A DNA stretch of 64,000 nucleotides from Epiperipatus broadwayi (GCA_028023455.1 JAQFVV010000030.1:5970501-6034500); one strand, 5' to 3'; shown: positions 1-11,224, numbered from the stretch's first letter. The notes: a model not told the origin generated them from the sequence alone. Program-made: numbers and translations.

Positions 1-660
1 TAAATTTCTTCCTTGCCTCATTCAGTTCATTTTTTGTAAACCTAATATTTTATGTTTGTTATTGCTCTGTCCTTCACAACTAATAACTTTTTTATATCCA
101 TTACATACTTATTTAAAATTGTCTCTAATTCTTCTCTAGAGCTATACCCCATTCCCTCATCATCTAGTAATACTATCCCTCTCTCCCATACATTCCTTCT
201 TTTAATATATTTACAAAATTTTTTACTTACAACTTTTTCATTTTTATTAATATCTTCCAATAAGTTACTATTTAATTTCATTCTTTCTCTATAATTATCT
301 ATTTTAGCCAACTTTTTTTAAAATACTTTTCCCATTTAACATTAACATCTTTTTCATTTTCTTTGTTCTTAATAGCACACTTATATCTCTGCATCCTTTC
401 TTCTCTATCTTTTTCACTTTTACTAACTCTCACTTTTCTATTACTATTGTTCTTCTGAATATTCCTAAAACCCTATTTGCCACTTTTTCTACTTCACCAC
501 ACCATTCCTTATATTCACCCCCAATCAACTCTTCCATGGTTTCTCCAACTTTTATTTTATATTGTTCTAACTTATTCTTATCATTCATCATCCACCCACA
601 TCTTTCACTATCCTTTCTACTTTAATTACTATTTTCCATCATATTACTAACCATTTCTAT
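1..660 (-). pseudogene. Non-LTR retrotransposon remnant, endonuclease-RT linker
   Basis: Read on the minus strand, this T-rich stretch gives broken, Lys/Glu-rich coding sequence. An 89-codon open stretch lies at 311-42, with further pieces upstream in other frames, for example EKVGETMEELIGG-like and SEKDREERMQRYK-like segments around 380-600. Charged, helical sequence of this kind, ending in a segment resembling SREELETILNKYV, is what lies between the endonuclease and reverse transcriptase of RTE-like LINEs; closely similar sequence appears in the linker of other copies in this window. Several frameshifts and stops make it dead. No catalytic motif is visible here, so it could also be part of an ORF1-type protein. 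The piece continues past the left edge. Confidence 0.5.
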
Positions 661-804
661 TATAAAGAAATTTATGATCACTATTACATACTCTCTTTTC
701 ATTATCAAACACTTTAATTTTTAGTACTTTATTCATTCCCTCTTTCTCCTAATATATAATCTATTGTGTAAAATATATTATTTCTAGACCATGCCTATTT
801 TGTA

Positions 805-1095
805 CCAAGCTCTCCATATAGTCACACCACCAAGTGTAAATCTTCAGTAATCAATGAATGCAGAAAGATTTGTGCATAAAATCCTATCTAAAGCCTACTC
901 ATCCTATTTTCCCAGATTAGTTTCTAACTTGTGGCTTTCATTAGTGAGGAGCTTTGGATCTGGGAGCATTGTACTTAGATTTTAGGATCAAATGTAACTC
1001 TCCAGCAGCATCCTTTTACCTATTTGGTTAACTATAAAGATAGGACCCCAAGATGAAAACACAATCACAGTCACCATTAGCCTATGAACAGGACA
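805..1095 (-). mobile_element. HH-A hammerhead element, decayed copy
   Basis: This matches the dispersed HH-A family: the outer arm (ctctccata... then aatcaatg...), the catcc/ccc central block and the inner segment ending ttaactataaa are all recognisable against the copies near 25.2, 36.1 and 39.7 kb. It encodes no protein. On the minus strand it carries the family ribozyme, but the core has mutated (see 909-950). Only one side of the inverted structure is evident, so the copy is truncated. Confidence 0.6.
909..950 (-). ncRNA. Decayed hammerhead ribozyme (HH-A)
   Basis: Minus strand order: helix I strand TCCTCA (950-945), core CTAATGA (944-938), weak helix II, GAAAC (924-920), TAATC, then TCTGGG. 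The essential G of CTGANGA is A here, so cleavage is not expected. It is recognised by alignment to the intact copies at 25222 and 39708. Confidence 0.55.
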
Positions 1096-1517
1096 GGCAA
1101 CTGAAATGGTAATCATGTGAAATTTCATTGAAGCTGCTGCAAAATATATTTTCTGTATTTTTGTCATCTACTTATCTTTGAACATATCATTCCTTAGTAA
1201 AAATGATTTTATTGTATTGTCAGATAATTTCGATAAAACTATATGAATTACTTAAAAAATTGCAGATAAAAATTGACAAATTATCGCGTATATAAAGTAT
1301 TTGATATTGTTGGATACATTTTTACGAAGATTTCATGATCTCATTTGAAAATGTTTCTTTTTATAAATTATGAACTGTTGACATTTTTTTTGGAGCATGT
1401 GTAAAACCATATTTCAAATATTCTGCACAATATTTTTTACTTTTTTCTTTGAAATTTGTGAATTAGTCATTGACTTTATTGTTAAACAAAAAATAATGAA
1501 AATTAAGTTATGAGATT
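1096..1517. other. AT-rich DNA, nothing recognised
   Basis: No coding, repeat or RNA signal that I can support. It ends in the left copy of the SINE target-site duplication. Confidence 0.5.
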
Positions 1518-1616
1518 TTTTTTTTTTTCCGTATGTCAAAGCGTCCACCGGGAAGCGAACCCAGGCCAGCTGCTTGGAAGGCAGCTATGCTAACTGCTAG
1601 GCGACCAACGTTTGAC
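1518..1616 (-). mobile_element. tRNA-Gly-derived mini-SINE
   Basis: The reverse complement reads as a near-complete tRNA body: acceptor-like start cgttggt, an A-box region, an anticodon arm with loop CTTCCAA (anticodon TCC, Gly), and a B-box ggttcgcttcc with pairing T stem. A short tail TTTGACATACGG and a poly(A) follow (poly-T at 1516-1528 on this strand). Imperfect 13-bp direct repeats (1505-1517 and 1617-1629, one mismatch) flank it, as expected for LINE-mediated insertion. The body is not a working tRNA gene: it has stem mismatches and a retroposed A tail. At about 95 bp it is very short for a SINE. Confidence 0.85.
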
Positions 1617-1629
1617 AAATTATGAGATT

Positions 1630-3521
1630 ATTTTAATATTGAATAAGTGTATTATGCTATTTTAGAATGATTTATTGAATTATCCAAAAGAATCGTAAGA
1701 AATTAGTAATGCTATTTCCACATGCAACATTTTAAAGTAATAAACATGTAAATATTAATGAAACAAATTATATCTTCTTACCCGAGACAAAATAAAGTTT
1801 AGTAACAGTGCGATTAAAACAAAACTATTCTAATTTCTGATTAATATAAGTTTGGTGTCTTATAATGACTTAATCTATTTTACAGAAATAACAATTTTAT
1901 ATTGTGCGTGCAACAACTCAAATGCACAAATATATAGTAAAGTTATCAAATATTTGCCAGATTGAGTTTGAAAAATTCACTGGAAGTTAATTAGAATAAT
2001 ACAGTACTGTATTATAAAATTATAATAATTTATGTATTAAAAATGCTGCTCTATGGCCAATTATATTTAATGTTCCCTCCTGCTACTCATTTGAAAATTA
2101 ATGTTCCTTTAAATGCCTTAAATATTCCTTAGGGGAATTACTGCTCATCGAATATTTTCACAAGACTGACATATTTAATTTATCTAACTGACTTTACATT
2201 AAATATCTACACCTTGAGTATTCACTACTGGTTTTGTAAAATGCTTTTAATCTTGAAATATAGAAGTAAATCTTGTTAAGAGGGTGTGGGAGTCAACCAA
2301 TACAAGATGATCAAATTATACCAATCAATCAAGAATACTATTTAGTGGCCACAAATTGAAATAAGCCAATTTTTATTCCTAAATTAAAAAAATGAGTGTG
2401 AAAACTATTTTATCACATGTCATATACCACATATAAGTAAGACTATTCTGAATATTAAATAGCAAAGATTAGAACCTTGCATTGATAGAAAAAATACCAA
2501 ATGTGTATAAGTTAGTTCCAGAAAAAGTCAAGAAACTAAAGCTTGGGTATAGAAAAGTTAGATAATACTAAAAAAAAAAGCATTTGTGTTTTATTGATTA
2601 CTTCAAAATTATATAATGTTTTTAACAAAGTAAGTGCATCAGAATATTTCATTGATCTTATGAGAAAATTCAGTATGAAAATAAACATTACTGTTAAAAT
2701 GGTTCACATAGTGAAACAGATTCATTTTACAGTGAAAATACTTATATAGAACTGCATAGGGTCATATTATTTAACTCTTATATTGAACATGCAATGAAGG
2801 AAATTTAATTAGATAAAAACAAATATGAAGATTGCTAAAAAAAAAAAAAAAAAAAACAATATCCTTAGACCACATTTATAACTGGAAATACAAAATCACA
2901 GTACAAAAGTTAAGGACTAGAGATCAATACAAGTTTGAAAAGATGAGATTACTCTAATATGAAAAAAATGCAAATTATTATAATAAAGTCAATGGTTGAT
3001 TTCAAGTTTCTATGCCTTTATTATAAGTAGATGACAGTGTAAATGTTATAAGATCTTTCATCAACAACAAAGTATAAAGTTATAAAAATATGTATCATAT
3101 ACTTGAGAAGTATTGCATATAAAAATCTGAAAAAGTTACTACTTATAGAGAATGATCTATAAAACTAATGATCAGAATTGTTGACAGGTATATTTTTTGA
3201 CCCTTAAATAATATTGGACATCAAATAGATGGGAAAATTATTATTGTTTTAAACTAAACTGTTCTATTTTATGAATATTTTTGAATATTCTATGAATGAT
3301 AAAAAAAAGAACAAATAATACTTTATCAGATTAGATCTAAATTTGAGTTTGAAGCATATGTGACCAGCTCTTATTATTCGTGCTTCAAGCATAAATGATA
3401 ATAAGTTAATAGATTTCATTATTAAATTCATGCTGTACTTCTGAACTATCTACAAAAACATTCAGTTGATGAGACATGCCAGAGAAATGATATTTATATG
3501 ATTGATAAAAATGATACAAAC
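1630..3521. other. AT-rich intergenic DNA, no gene seen
   Basis: Nearly 1.9 kb of low-complexity A+T-rich sequence with an A-run near 2837-2857. The 68-codon frame at 2543-2749 has no family resemblance and biased lysine/isoleucine content, so it is not called. Confidence 0.5.
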
Positions 3522-3639
<118 letters not shown>

Positions 3640-4013
3640 CAAGTCAGATGTCACATGACTTATATATATAGCTTGCACTTACAAATATGTAAAATTAAGA
3701 GCATGCTAATAGCTCTAAACAAGCTTTTTTTTTTTTTTTTATTTATGATAAATGCTACTACAAGAGAAGGCATGTAGATGTCTAAAAGTTTCAGATCTTC
3801 TTCTAACAATTATCTTTTAGATAAATGCTTTGCTTGAGTTGGTTTTTTAGATCTAATGTCCCAACTCCTCACTGAAGAGACCCATAGGTCGAAACCGGTC
3901 TGGGGATGGGGACAATCCAAGTAAAAATGATTTGAATGCCTTCTCTTGTAGTAGCATTTATCATAAATAAAAAAAAAAGCTTGTTTAGAGCTATTAGCAT
4001 GCTCTTAATTTTA
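3640..4013 (+). mobile_element. HH-B hammerhead inverted-repeat element
   Basis: Two almost perfect inverted arms of about 80 bp (3690-3772 and 3936-4013) enclose a 160-bp core that holds a complete hammerhead ribozyme on the plus strand. The arms contain an A/T run and a segment related to the ends of the 49.3-50.1 kb copies (aagcttgtt...agagc..attagc). No protein is encoded. The left end shares the gtcagatgtcaca motif with the decayed copy at 11.2 kb. The fold-back form resembles a MITE, but the internal ribozyme suggests an RNA intermediate, as in hammerhead-bearing retroelements. Confidence 0.7.
3866..3906 (+). ncRNA. Type I hammerhead ribozyme, intact core (HH-B)
   Basis: Order on the plus strand: helix I strand TCCTCA (3866-3871), core CTGAAGA (3872-3878), helix II GACC/GGTC (3879-3882 with 3887-3890, loop CATA), GAAA (3891-3894), helix III from ACCGGT (3894-3899), cleavage site after C3900 (GUC triplet), helix I strand TGGGGA (3901-3906) pairing with TCCTCA. 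Every invariant hammerhead nucleotide is present. Helix III is a self-complementary ACCGGT with essentially no loop, the arrangement known from hammerheads that work best as dimers. Confidence 0.85.
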
Positions 4014-4139
4014 AATAATAATAATAGTAATAATGATGATGATGATGATATAGCTCTGCAGTTGTTCATCTGTCAACAACGTAGGCAAAAAACTCCAGTT
4101 TTGTTTACTTAAAATTCATTTAAAACTTTCATTTGACAA

Positions 4140-6235
4140 GATAAAATTCTTATCTTTTATTATTACAAAGTTTTGTCTTCAGTTGCTTGATAACTCATTT
4201 ATCAAATTTGTTCAAATTTGGCATTCAAAATTTTACAAAATAATCAATTTGTCTAATGATAATTTGCTGATTAATATGGGAACTAAACTGTCACATGATC
4301 AGGTGGCTGGTGCCACTTTCATTAACACTGAGTTCCTAAATTCAAAGATAATACAAACAGAAGCTAATGATGCTAAAAATAATACTCACTACATCAATAG
4401 CAAAAGTAATAATAATCCAATAATTATAAATAACAAAAGTAACAATATTTTAACCACTTCTAATTTCAATAACACTGACTTCCAAATTTCAAAGATAATA
4501 CAAACATATGCTAATGTTATTAAAAATAACCTTCATTAGATCAATAGTAAAAGTAATAATAATCCAATAGATGTTAATAACAAAGGTAACAACATTTCAA
4601 TTATTCCAATGTCAGCTCCAAGATATGGAAAAACCACCCCTAGTGTCATCAGAGAACTGGACCTCAATATCCAAGAAGTACAGCTCCCACCCCATTCTAC
4701 AGTTACCCACAGACATTTTTATGATAATCAATGATAGGTTCAATAATTCAATCCCAAGAGGATTATTTGCATTTTTTTAAACTAGGTCCACAATTCTAAC
4801 TGCTACAAACATTAACATTTCTCTATGTAAATTTCCTAGGCAATTACTATTTGATGCAATATCCTAGCATGGGCTGTGGGATACCACTGCATATATTGCT
4901 GATCACCCAAATTCTAGGTATTTGATAATCAAGTTCTTTCAGACCAGATGGAGAGATTGATTTCAAGCACAAATAAATCACTTGTCAACTTTACCTTAAT
5001 TACAGTGGATTCAAATTGCTACAACTGTATCACAGGTGTGCTCAAAAACATTTACTTCGGATATACCCTTCAAGATTTTCATTGTATGATGCAATAATTT
5101 GCAAAAGTTATAATTTTTTACCCCATATATCTAAAGGATATCTCTACACTCATCCCTAGTAACAGCCATGATTTCAAATTACAACTGTATCATGACATTG
5201 ATCCAAACATAATTCCAAAACAAATACTTGATCAAGAAGATACCCTATGCCTATACGTCAGAGGATTGAAATCCCAGTGTTAATCCTGTCACCATCAAGG
5301 TCATTTAGCAATGCAATGTGTTATTCTCCAAACTTCCCTTTCAGGAAAACCAGCTGATCACCCAAATCTCCAAGTCAATAAAGAACAGCCAACAGCAAAC
5401 CTTTCCATGATTACATCTATGAAAAGAAAGAATTTATCCTATGCAACTATACACCCATCCACCTTTAATCTTGATCCACCACCTATTGATTTGACACTCC
5501 ATGAGGCAGATAATGACAATCGTGCCAAGTCAGTTGATATACACACAACCCCTGACTCAGATAATATTGTTTCCAACACTCCTCCATATGCAGCAAACAA
5601 AGCCAGAACTGCCTCAAATAAGATTAATATTGCCCCAGAAGCTCTTATTTATAATAATATACATGACAATGACCACATCATTTATAATAAAACCTCAAGA
5701 CCTATTATGAAGACAAATTTCTCCATGTTTACCACCTATAACAGCCAACTCACCCCCCAAAACTTTTAATGAAACAAAAAGAAAGCCTGGACCCCCCAGA
5801 TGCAGCAATTTAAAAAAAAAGCAAAAAATAGATGTGGTAGAAAACAGTCATACCCTCATGCAAACTGAATGCCCCTTAGTTGACTCATAGATCAATCCCT
5901 ATCTTTTATCTACCATAACAAATACACTCAATAGCTGGACTGAGAACATTGTTAGTTACTGATCAACCACCATTATAAATTCATAATTATATAACCAAAC
6001 ATTCATGAAAATCATCCACTCTGAGTTATGATTGAAATTAATTACCCTACAAACCTTGATATATGAAACTAAAAATTACAGCACTTACTGCTCAAGGTAT
6101 CAACTTAATGCCTAAACTTTTTCAATTAAAAAAGTGGATAGGCAATATACAGCCTCATGTACTTGAATTGGTTGAGATGAAAGTATACAATGGATCTCAT
6201 ATTGACCTTGCTGCTTACCTTAATAGGTAGGGCTT
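4140..6235 (+). pseudogene. Retroelement ORF1/gag-like remnant with CCHC knuckle
   Basis: Less AT-rich than its surroundings and coding-like on the plus strand. Open stretches occur at 4183-4539 and 5311-5769. In the frame of the second, the sequence upstream reads VRGLKSQC-stop-SCHHQGHLAMQC, a CX2CX4HX4C zinc knuckle (5278-5319) with a stop codon inside the first spacer. The segment before it (about 5120-5277) is a conserved-looking ORF1 stretch with LIPSNSHDF and DPNIIPKQIL. After the knuckle comes a long Asn/Thr/Pro-rich tail. ORF1 of several non-LTR elements and gag proteins share this layout and bind the element RNA. No RT follows: HH-F repeats begin at 6240. Family assignment is open. 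Confidence 0.55.
5278..5319 (+). other. CCHC zinc-knuckle motif in dead ORF1
   Basis: Cys codons at 5278, 5287 and 5317 with His at 5302 give CX2CX4HX4C; codon 5281-5283 is TAA inside the first spacer. This is the strongest single clue that the surrounding remnant was an RNA-binding retroelement protein. Confidence 0.65.
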
Positions 6236-6261
6236 CTGTACCTGTTCCAGGATAAATGATT

Positions 6262-6305
6262 TTCGATATACATATTTTATGGTGAAATAGCACTCATTAG
6301 TTGGT
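6262..6305 (-). ncRNA. Decayed hammerhead ribozyme (HH-F)
   Basis: The minus strand has CCAA then CTAATGA, GTGCT and a damaged GAAA region. The G of the CTGANGA core is lost. Confidence 0.4.
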
Positions 6306-6654
6306 CCAAATCATCATCTCCCATATATATATAATCAGTGCTCAGTTTATAACAAGATATCAAATCTTTAAAACTTTAATAGACAGGCTTCAATCTACCC
6401 CACCCTCCAGTTATTCAGGCATTCATACCATTGAAAATCTGATGATGGCTGTAAATTCCCTTAATGATGCCAATATTATTGCCATGACCACTCCAAGTAT
6501 ATGAATTATGCATGTATTTCAAAAAATATTACATATTCAGCCTGTACCCTGCGCCTCTTTTTTCTGAAAATGGACAAGGTTCTATACATGAGGGGTCAGA
6601 GTCACTTAAGGTCACTGACAATAATATTGGCACCAACAAGGGATTTGGGCATTC

Positions 6655-6740
6655 TACCATCAGATTTTTAATGATAAAACAAGTTAAAAGAGTTGGATAC
6701 CATCAGATTTTTAATGATAAAACAAGTTAAAAGAGTTGGA
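6655..6740. repeat. 43-bp tandem duplication
   Basis: The block running from taccatcag to agttgga occurs twice in direct succession (starts 6655 and 6698), inside the HH-F right arm. Copies are nearly identical, so the duplication is recent compared with the arm. Confidence 0.85.
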
Positions 6741-6838
6741 GAGTGGAGTAGATTGATACCTGTCCATTAAACTTTGAAGATTTGCTATTTTGATATAAAT
6801 CAAGCACTGATTATATATATATGAGATGATAATCTGGA

Positions 6839-6880
6839 TCAACTGATGAGTGCTGGTTCAGCAAGAAATACATATATTGG
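6839..6880 (+). ncRNA. Hammerhead ribozyme, core kept (HH-F)
   Basis: Helix I strand TCAA (6839-6842) pairs with TTGG (6877-6880). Core CTGATGA 6843-6849; helix II GTGCTG/CAGCAA with loop GTT (five pairs, but the closing pair next to the core is G-A); GAAA 6865-6868; helix III ATA/TAT (6868-6870, 6873-6875); predicted cleavage after A6876 (AUA triplet). The helix II closing mismatch should lower activity. Confidence 0.6.
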
Positions 6881-6990
6881 AAATCATCTATCTTTCTCCC
6901 ATGTGTGTGGTCATGGGTATTGGTTTTATGAGATAGAATGGACGGCTGAAGAGAGCTTGAAAGTCTGTGTTCAAATCTCCTACGTTATAT

Positions 6991-7779
6991 TTAAATTACA
7001 AATATATGAATTATGCTTGTATTTCAAAAATATTACATACGTTATTTAGCAAAACTTAAACGGAACGGAAAAGCTTGTATTTCATGCCAGCAGGGTGTAC
7101 TATAAACAGAAAATCAACAGAACCACGAAAACGGAAAAAAAAAAAAAAGAGTACTAAAAATACAACAACCATTTTGCAAAACATATAATCTAACAAAGCA
7201 TATTTAATGTTTTTTTACTATCCTCGTTTCTTGTACTTTTATTCTGTATTCAAAAGCAATCGTAGGGATTGTGGCAATTATTTTAATAATTATTTGGTTA
7301 CAGCCGTTTTCTAATTTTGCTCCTAAAATGTGTGTTTTAAGAATAGTTGTTTGCTCTCCTCTCACATTTCAAATAGTTTACTAATTTCAAGTTCTTATTT
7401 TGAAAATATTTTAAATATATCCAAATTATTGTGACACCCAGGTTGTTTTCGTTTCTACATAATAAAAATCATGTTTATAAAATAAAATTTGCTTTTAAAT
7501 CTTTACAGATACGCCATCAATAATTATTAAATAAAGAATTACAGATTAAACACATATCTTATATTTAAATGGATGAAAGAGTGAAATGGTCGTGTGACAA
7601 TTTGATTTATATATGTTATGGTTCTCTGATCAAAAACAGATTGGAATAACTCGCTAATAAAGTTTCTACGAGAAAGTATTACTATTTTATTTATTAAACA
7701 CTTAATGTCGCATGACATGAGCTGCTATTTGCCTAAACAAGAATACGGTGGATAAAATAGTGAAAGAATAAATGAGGAG
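6991..7779. other. AT-rich DNA, no gene seen
   Basis: Contains an A-run at 7136-7148 and no convincing coding or repeat structure. Confidence 0.5.
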
Positions 7780-7984
7780 TAATAATTTTTATTAGTCATT
7801 CGTTAGACTAGAGATTATTCACTTAAGACTATTATTTCTGTAGTATAATTTTAACTACACCACTCACACGCAAGAGAGAAGCTGGTTTTTATCCGTTTAT
7901 ATCTTATGATTTTTCAATCTATCCATCTTCCACTTTACCTCAAGCAATTGATACACTTCATGCAAAAAAGATACACGATCATCT

Positions 7985-8028
7985 CCAATATATGTATTTC
8001 ATGCAGAACCACCACTCTTCAATGGGCC
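7985..8028 (-). ncRNA. Decayed hammerhead ribozyme (HH-F)
   Basis: The 3' half (GCATGAAATACATATA, then TTGG on the minus strand) is preserved, but the CTGATGA core is now TTGAAGA and helix II is damaged. Confidence 0.45.
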
Positions 8029-8204
8029 AGATCATAATCCAATAAGGGCTCTGCATGTTTCATCATGAGTTTTTCAATGAAATGGTTGATTGAATAGTTG
8101 AAAAGTTAGAAGATTAAAACCTGTCAACTAAAGTTTGAGGAATTGTTATCTTAATATAAACCAAGCACTGATTGTATATATATGTGTGGGAGATTATGAT
8201 CTGG

Positions 8205-8248
8205 CCCAACTGATGAGTGCTGGTTCTGTGTGAAATACATATATTGGT
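8205..8248 (+). ncRNA. Hammerhead ribozyme, helix II damaged (HH-F)
   Basis: CCCAA then CTGATGA (8210-8216), GTGCTGGTTC, a mutated second helix II strand TGTGT, GAAA (8232-8235), TACATATA and TTGG. Core letters are present and helices I and III can form, but helix II lacks its partner strand. Confidence 0.5.
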
Positions 8249-8360
8249 GATAATCATGTATCTTTTTTGCATATGTGTGTGTGGTCAAGTGTATCAATTG
8301 CTTGAGATAGAGTGGAGGATGAATAGACTGAAAAATTCCGAGTTCAAATCCCTCTATTTA

Positions 8361-8739
8361 CATATATAAAAACATTTAGTATTAACAAATTACATATTGT
8401 CTTAGAATTGCATTCTTTTTTTATAACTCGTTATATTTTGCACAAAAGGTCTCCAATTATTTAATAAAAAATATCTTGTTAGCAAGATATAGATTATGCC
8501 TAATTGGTTCTATAAACTGGTTGTTTTAATAAAAGAGAAAACATGTTATGTTTTGTGTGTGTGTGAAAGCGATGGCGGAATTTTTTTATTTATGTTCTAG
8601 AAATCTTCTAAGATCTACTGAAGTTCATAACAATGTGATTTAAATGACTAAATATTTTTTTTTTACAGGTTACATCTATTGTTTCATTTTTATTGATCTT
8701 TAACAATTGTTATACATATTAAAAACTTTTCATCAGGCT
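8361..8739. other. AT-rich DNA, nothing recognised
   Basis: No supportable feature; includes a short GT run at 8552-8566. Confidence 0.5.
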
Positions 8740-9000
8740 TTATCCTATCTCAAAATTTAAGACAAATCGCTGATGTCTTAACTTATATCAAAAACTCTGG
8801 AAGAATCCATCACAAATGATAATATTTAGTTAATAGCTTCAGCTCTCAAATCAAAATCCTTTAGATTCACCTATATATTTAGAAATTAGGTCGGAGATAA
8901 GACTGACCACTCTTGTCTTTTAGAGTCATTCATCTTGGGTTTAGAATTGTAGAGGTCCCTACTGTCACATTTTTAGGTGCATAGTCTTAAGATTATAGCC
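8740..9000 (+). repeat. Dispersed repeat G, single arm
   Basis: Shares blocks with 15875-16445: taaatc-like then tagattcacctatatat, ggaga-taagactga-ccactcttgtctt, and gtagaggtccctact. The last block also occurs inside RTE remnants at 13.44 kb and 53.77 kb. No ribozyme core or coding sequence was found, so this family is only defined by recurrence. Confidence 0.5.
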
Positions 9001-10467
9001 TTAATATATATTACCTATGCTTTACAAATTATTAATTAACACAAGTTTGCATAATAATATTTTGTTGATGGTGGTAGTAGTGTTTAACTTTAATTTTAAA
9101 AGTAAATAGAGGTACACATTTTATTCCGAAAGTTTCTACAAGTATTAGAATTTTTCTAACAAAGGCAGTTTTTTTTTACAGATTTTGCACTGCTTGAAAA
9201 TGTAAGCCAAATAATATTTCCAAATGAAATGATTATACACTGAGAATAACTTTTTATTAGAGAATATATTGCATTCTCTTCAGTATATTTTTGCCCTTAA
9301 TGCAAATTTTCTAAAAACTTGTGATCAGATTTAAAGATAGTAACAACGACCAATTTTTTTTTGGGGGGGAGGGGGTCATTTTCGGGAGCAGTACAATTCA
9401 GTTTCCATGAGCTATTTGCTACTTGCGTTAATATCACATTTTCTTAAAATCTTTTTCACAGGATCTTTATAAAATATGTCTAACAATTTACAATCATTTT
9501 ACAATTTGGAATTCTTCTATAATAATGATCTAAAGTACTTTTTAAGTTAATTATTCTATTCTAAATTTAACATGTAATATAAATAATATTATGGGTAAAC
9601 AGGCAATGGTAAACTTTAAAATATTCTAAAGTTTATTATAGAGTGATGACTATATTAAAACAATGAGATTATTAATGAATGCTATCTACAGAATCATTCA
9701 GTGAATAATTAATTTGAACTGAAGATTTGCTTTCTGGTATAATGTTTGTTTTGTTTTAAACCAAAGTTTTATTATACAGTATACATATTTACTTTGGAAA
9801 AATTACATTACATAAAGGGGGTAAAAATTGCAAAGAACACCTAATCTCTTGAATAGTTATTTAATACAAAATAAACTACTTTAAAATACTCAACTACTAA
9901 AACAAGTTATATATTGCAACAAATAAGGAAATGAAGTTGTAGCGTAGTAGTTAGCTTTTCTATTACTACATCCATGATATGAGATTTAAGCTCCAAGTCA
10001 AGTAAACCTGGAAATTCTTTTCTAAACAGCATTGACTGATGATTAACATAGACAGCCACAGAGTATTAGTTTATAAGCATGCATGCAGCTATTAATAGTT
10101 AGGGAATAAATATATCAGGTTAATCTGGAATGGTCAGATGAATGTTAATGTCATCGGTCTATAAACAAAAAGCCATCCTGAGGCCATGGTTTATCCATAA
10201 TAAATAAACATTAATGTATTATAGAATTATTATTTTTATTAATAAATAATACGCTTTCTGCATTTTGTATATCTAATTTTTAATGTCTGATATCATCATC
10301 ATTATTATTTTATTTATGAATATTTTGTTTTGTATTATGTTAATTTAATTAATTTTTAACTGTAGCAGCATATTGAAGAATAGTTTAATGACTTGGTCTA
10401 ATTGTCTGTATGGTTTTTTATGCCAGTTGAGGAGAAATATACATTCTTGTTTCATATTATGTGTTTC
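9001..10467. other. AT-rich DNA, no gene seen
   Basis: A G-rich run (9359-9377) interrupts otherwise AT-rich sequence. No coding signal, inverted repeat or RNA motif was recognised. Confidence 0.45.
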
Positions 10468-10722
10468 TAGATGTGATATGTAGGACTATTTCCATCATCT
10501 ATGAGTGAATGTTGAATGTACAGAAAATTTTAAACTTAATTTAAACTTTTCAAATACAAACAACTTATTAGTAATAACACACAATTACTAACCTGTGTTG
10601 TCTAATTGTGTGTTATTCTAACAAGCTGTTGTATTTGAAAAGTTTAAATAAAGTTTACATTTTTCTGTCCATTCAACATTCACTCATAGATGATGGAAAT
10701 AGTCCAACATATCACATCTAAT
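10468..10722. mobile_element. HH-C palindrome lacking the ribozyme
   Basis: A near-perfect palindrome: tagatgtgatatg..ggactatttccatcat...gaatgttgaatgta on the left and its reverse complement on the right, with ataacacacaattactaacctgt near the centre. The same arms flank ribozymes at 16.97-17.47 kb and 42.7-42.9 kb, but here the central ribozyme segment is missing, making this an internal deletion derivative. Confidence 0.7.
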
Positions 10723-11224
10723 TATATACCATCATCACAAACTTTCATGCAAATATCATATACTTCTAGTTCTTTTTTTATCTGAAAGTTAAATTGCCTG
10801 ATGGGTAAATGTTTTTTTCTGACCTAGACTTTTGGAGTTCTATTAGAGCATTCTTCTTTGTATATATCAAATTCTTCAAAATTCATAATTAGAATTTTGA
10901 CAATGGATAAGCAACAAAACATTTTATAGTTATTATTTGTGCCCCCCAACTGTCTAATCAATGGCATTTTCTATGGTATAATTCTCAGCAATGGGATCTA
11001 TTTTATTGCAGAAGAAGTACAAAGGTCCATGATCTTTTAATATTATTTTATCCGGTGTGAGTCTACATATTTTATTAGATATTTTTACCTTTTTTTTTTT
11101 TTTATTTAAAAAATATTTTTTATCTAATTTGAAGAGTTTAAATATGGAATATTGAAAAAAGAGATGCTTTTCCATTTCAATCATATTAGTAAATTAATTA
11201 CAAAAAAATAAAATTACAAAAAAA
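10723..11224. other. AT-rich DNA, no gene seen
   Basis: The first part resembles the sequence right of 17.65 kb (ataccatcat.acaaa.tttca). The 76-codon minus-strand frame at 10954-11184 has no recognisable motif and is half poly-Lys/Phe; it is not called. Confidence 0.4.

Larger units (their letters stand above)
6240..6990. mobile_element. HH-F inverted pair with ribozymes
   Basis: The left arm (6240-6500, minus orientation) and right arm (6640-6990, plus orientation) are reverse complements over most of their length: both contain the tggtccaaatc.. block, the atcagtgctcagtttatat block, and the ggacaggcttcaatctac block or their complements. Each arm carries the family ribozyme; the right one keeps its core (6839-6880), the left is decayed (6262-6305). 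A downstream block ending tgtgttcaaatctcc resembles a pol III B-box. No protein is encoded. Confidence 0.65.
7780..8360. mobile_element. HH-E/HH-F inverted composite
   Basis: It starts with the HH-E outer block (ttattagtcattcgttagac...), also seen at 18.6, 28.3 and 28.6 kb. A minus-oriented HH-F arm (7890-8050) follows, then a plus-oriented HH-F arm (8080-8350). The arms share the ggcccaac/gttgggcc ribozyme region, the aaccaagcactg block and the tcaagcaattgatacac block in opposite orientation. Ribozymes face opposite ways (7985-8028 and 8207-8248). The right arm ends with gagttcaaatccc, a B-box-like sequence. Confidence 0.65.

Noticed and set aside
1518-1616. Functional tRNA-Gly gene
   Set aside because: Stem mismatches, A tail, target-site duplications and multiple dispersed copies show a SINE.
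2543-2749. 68-codon open frame
   Set aside because: AT-driven Lys/Ile composition, no family resemblance and no context.
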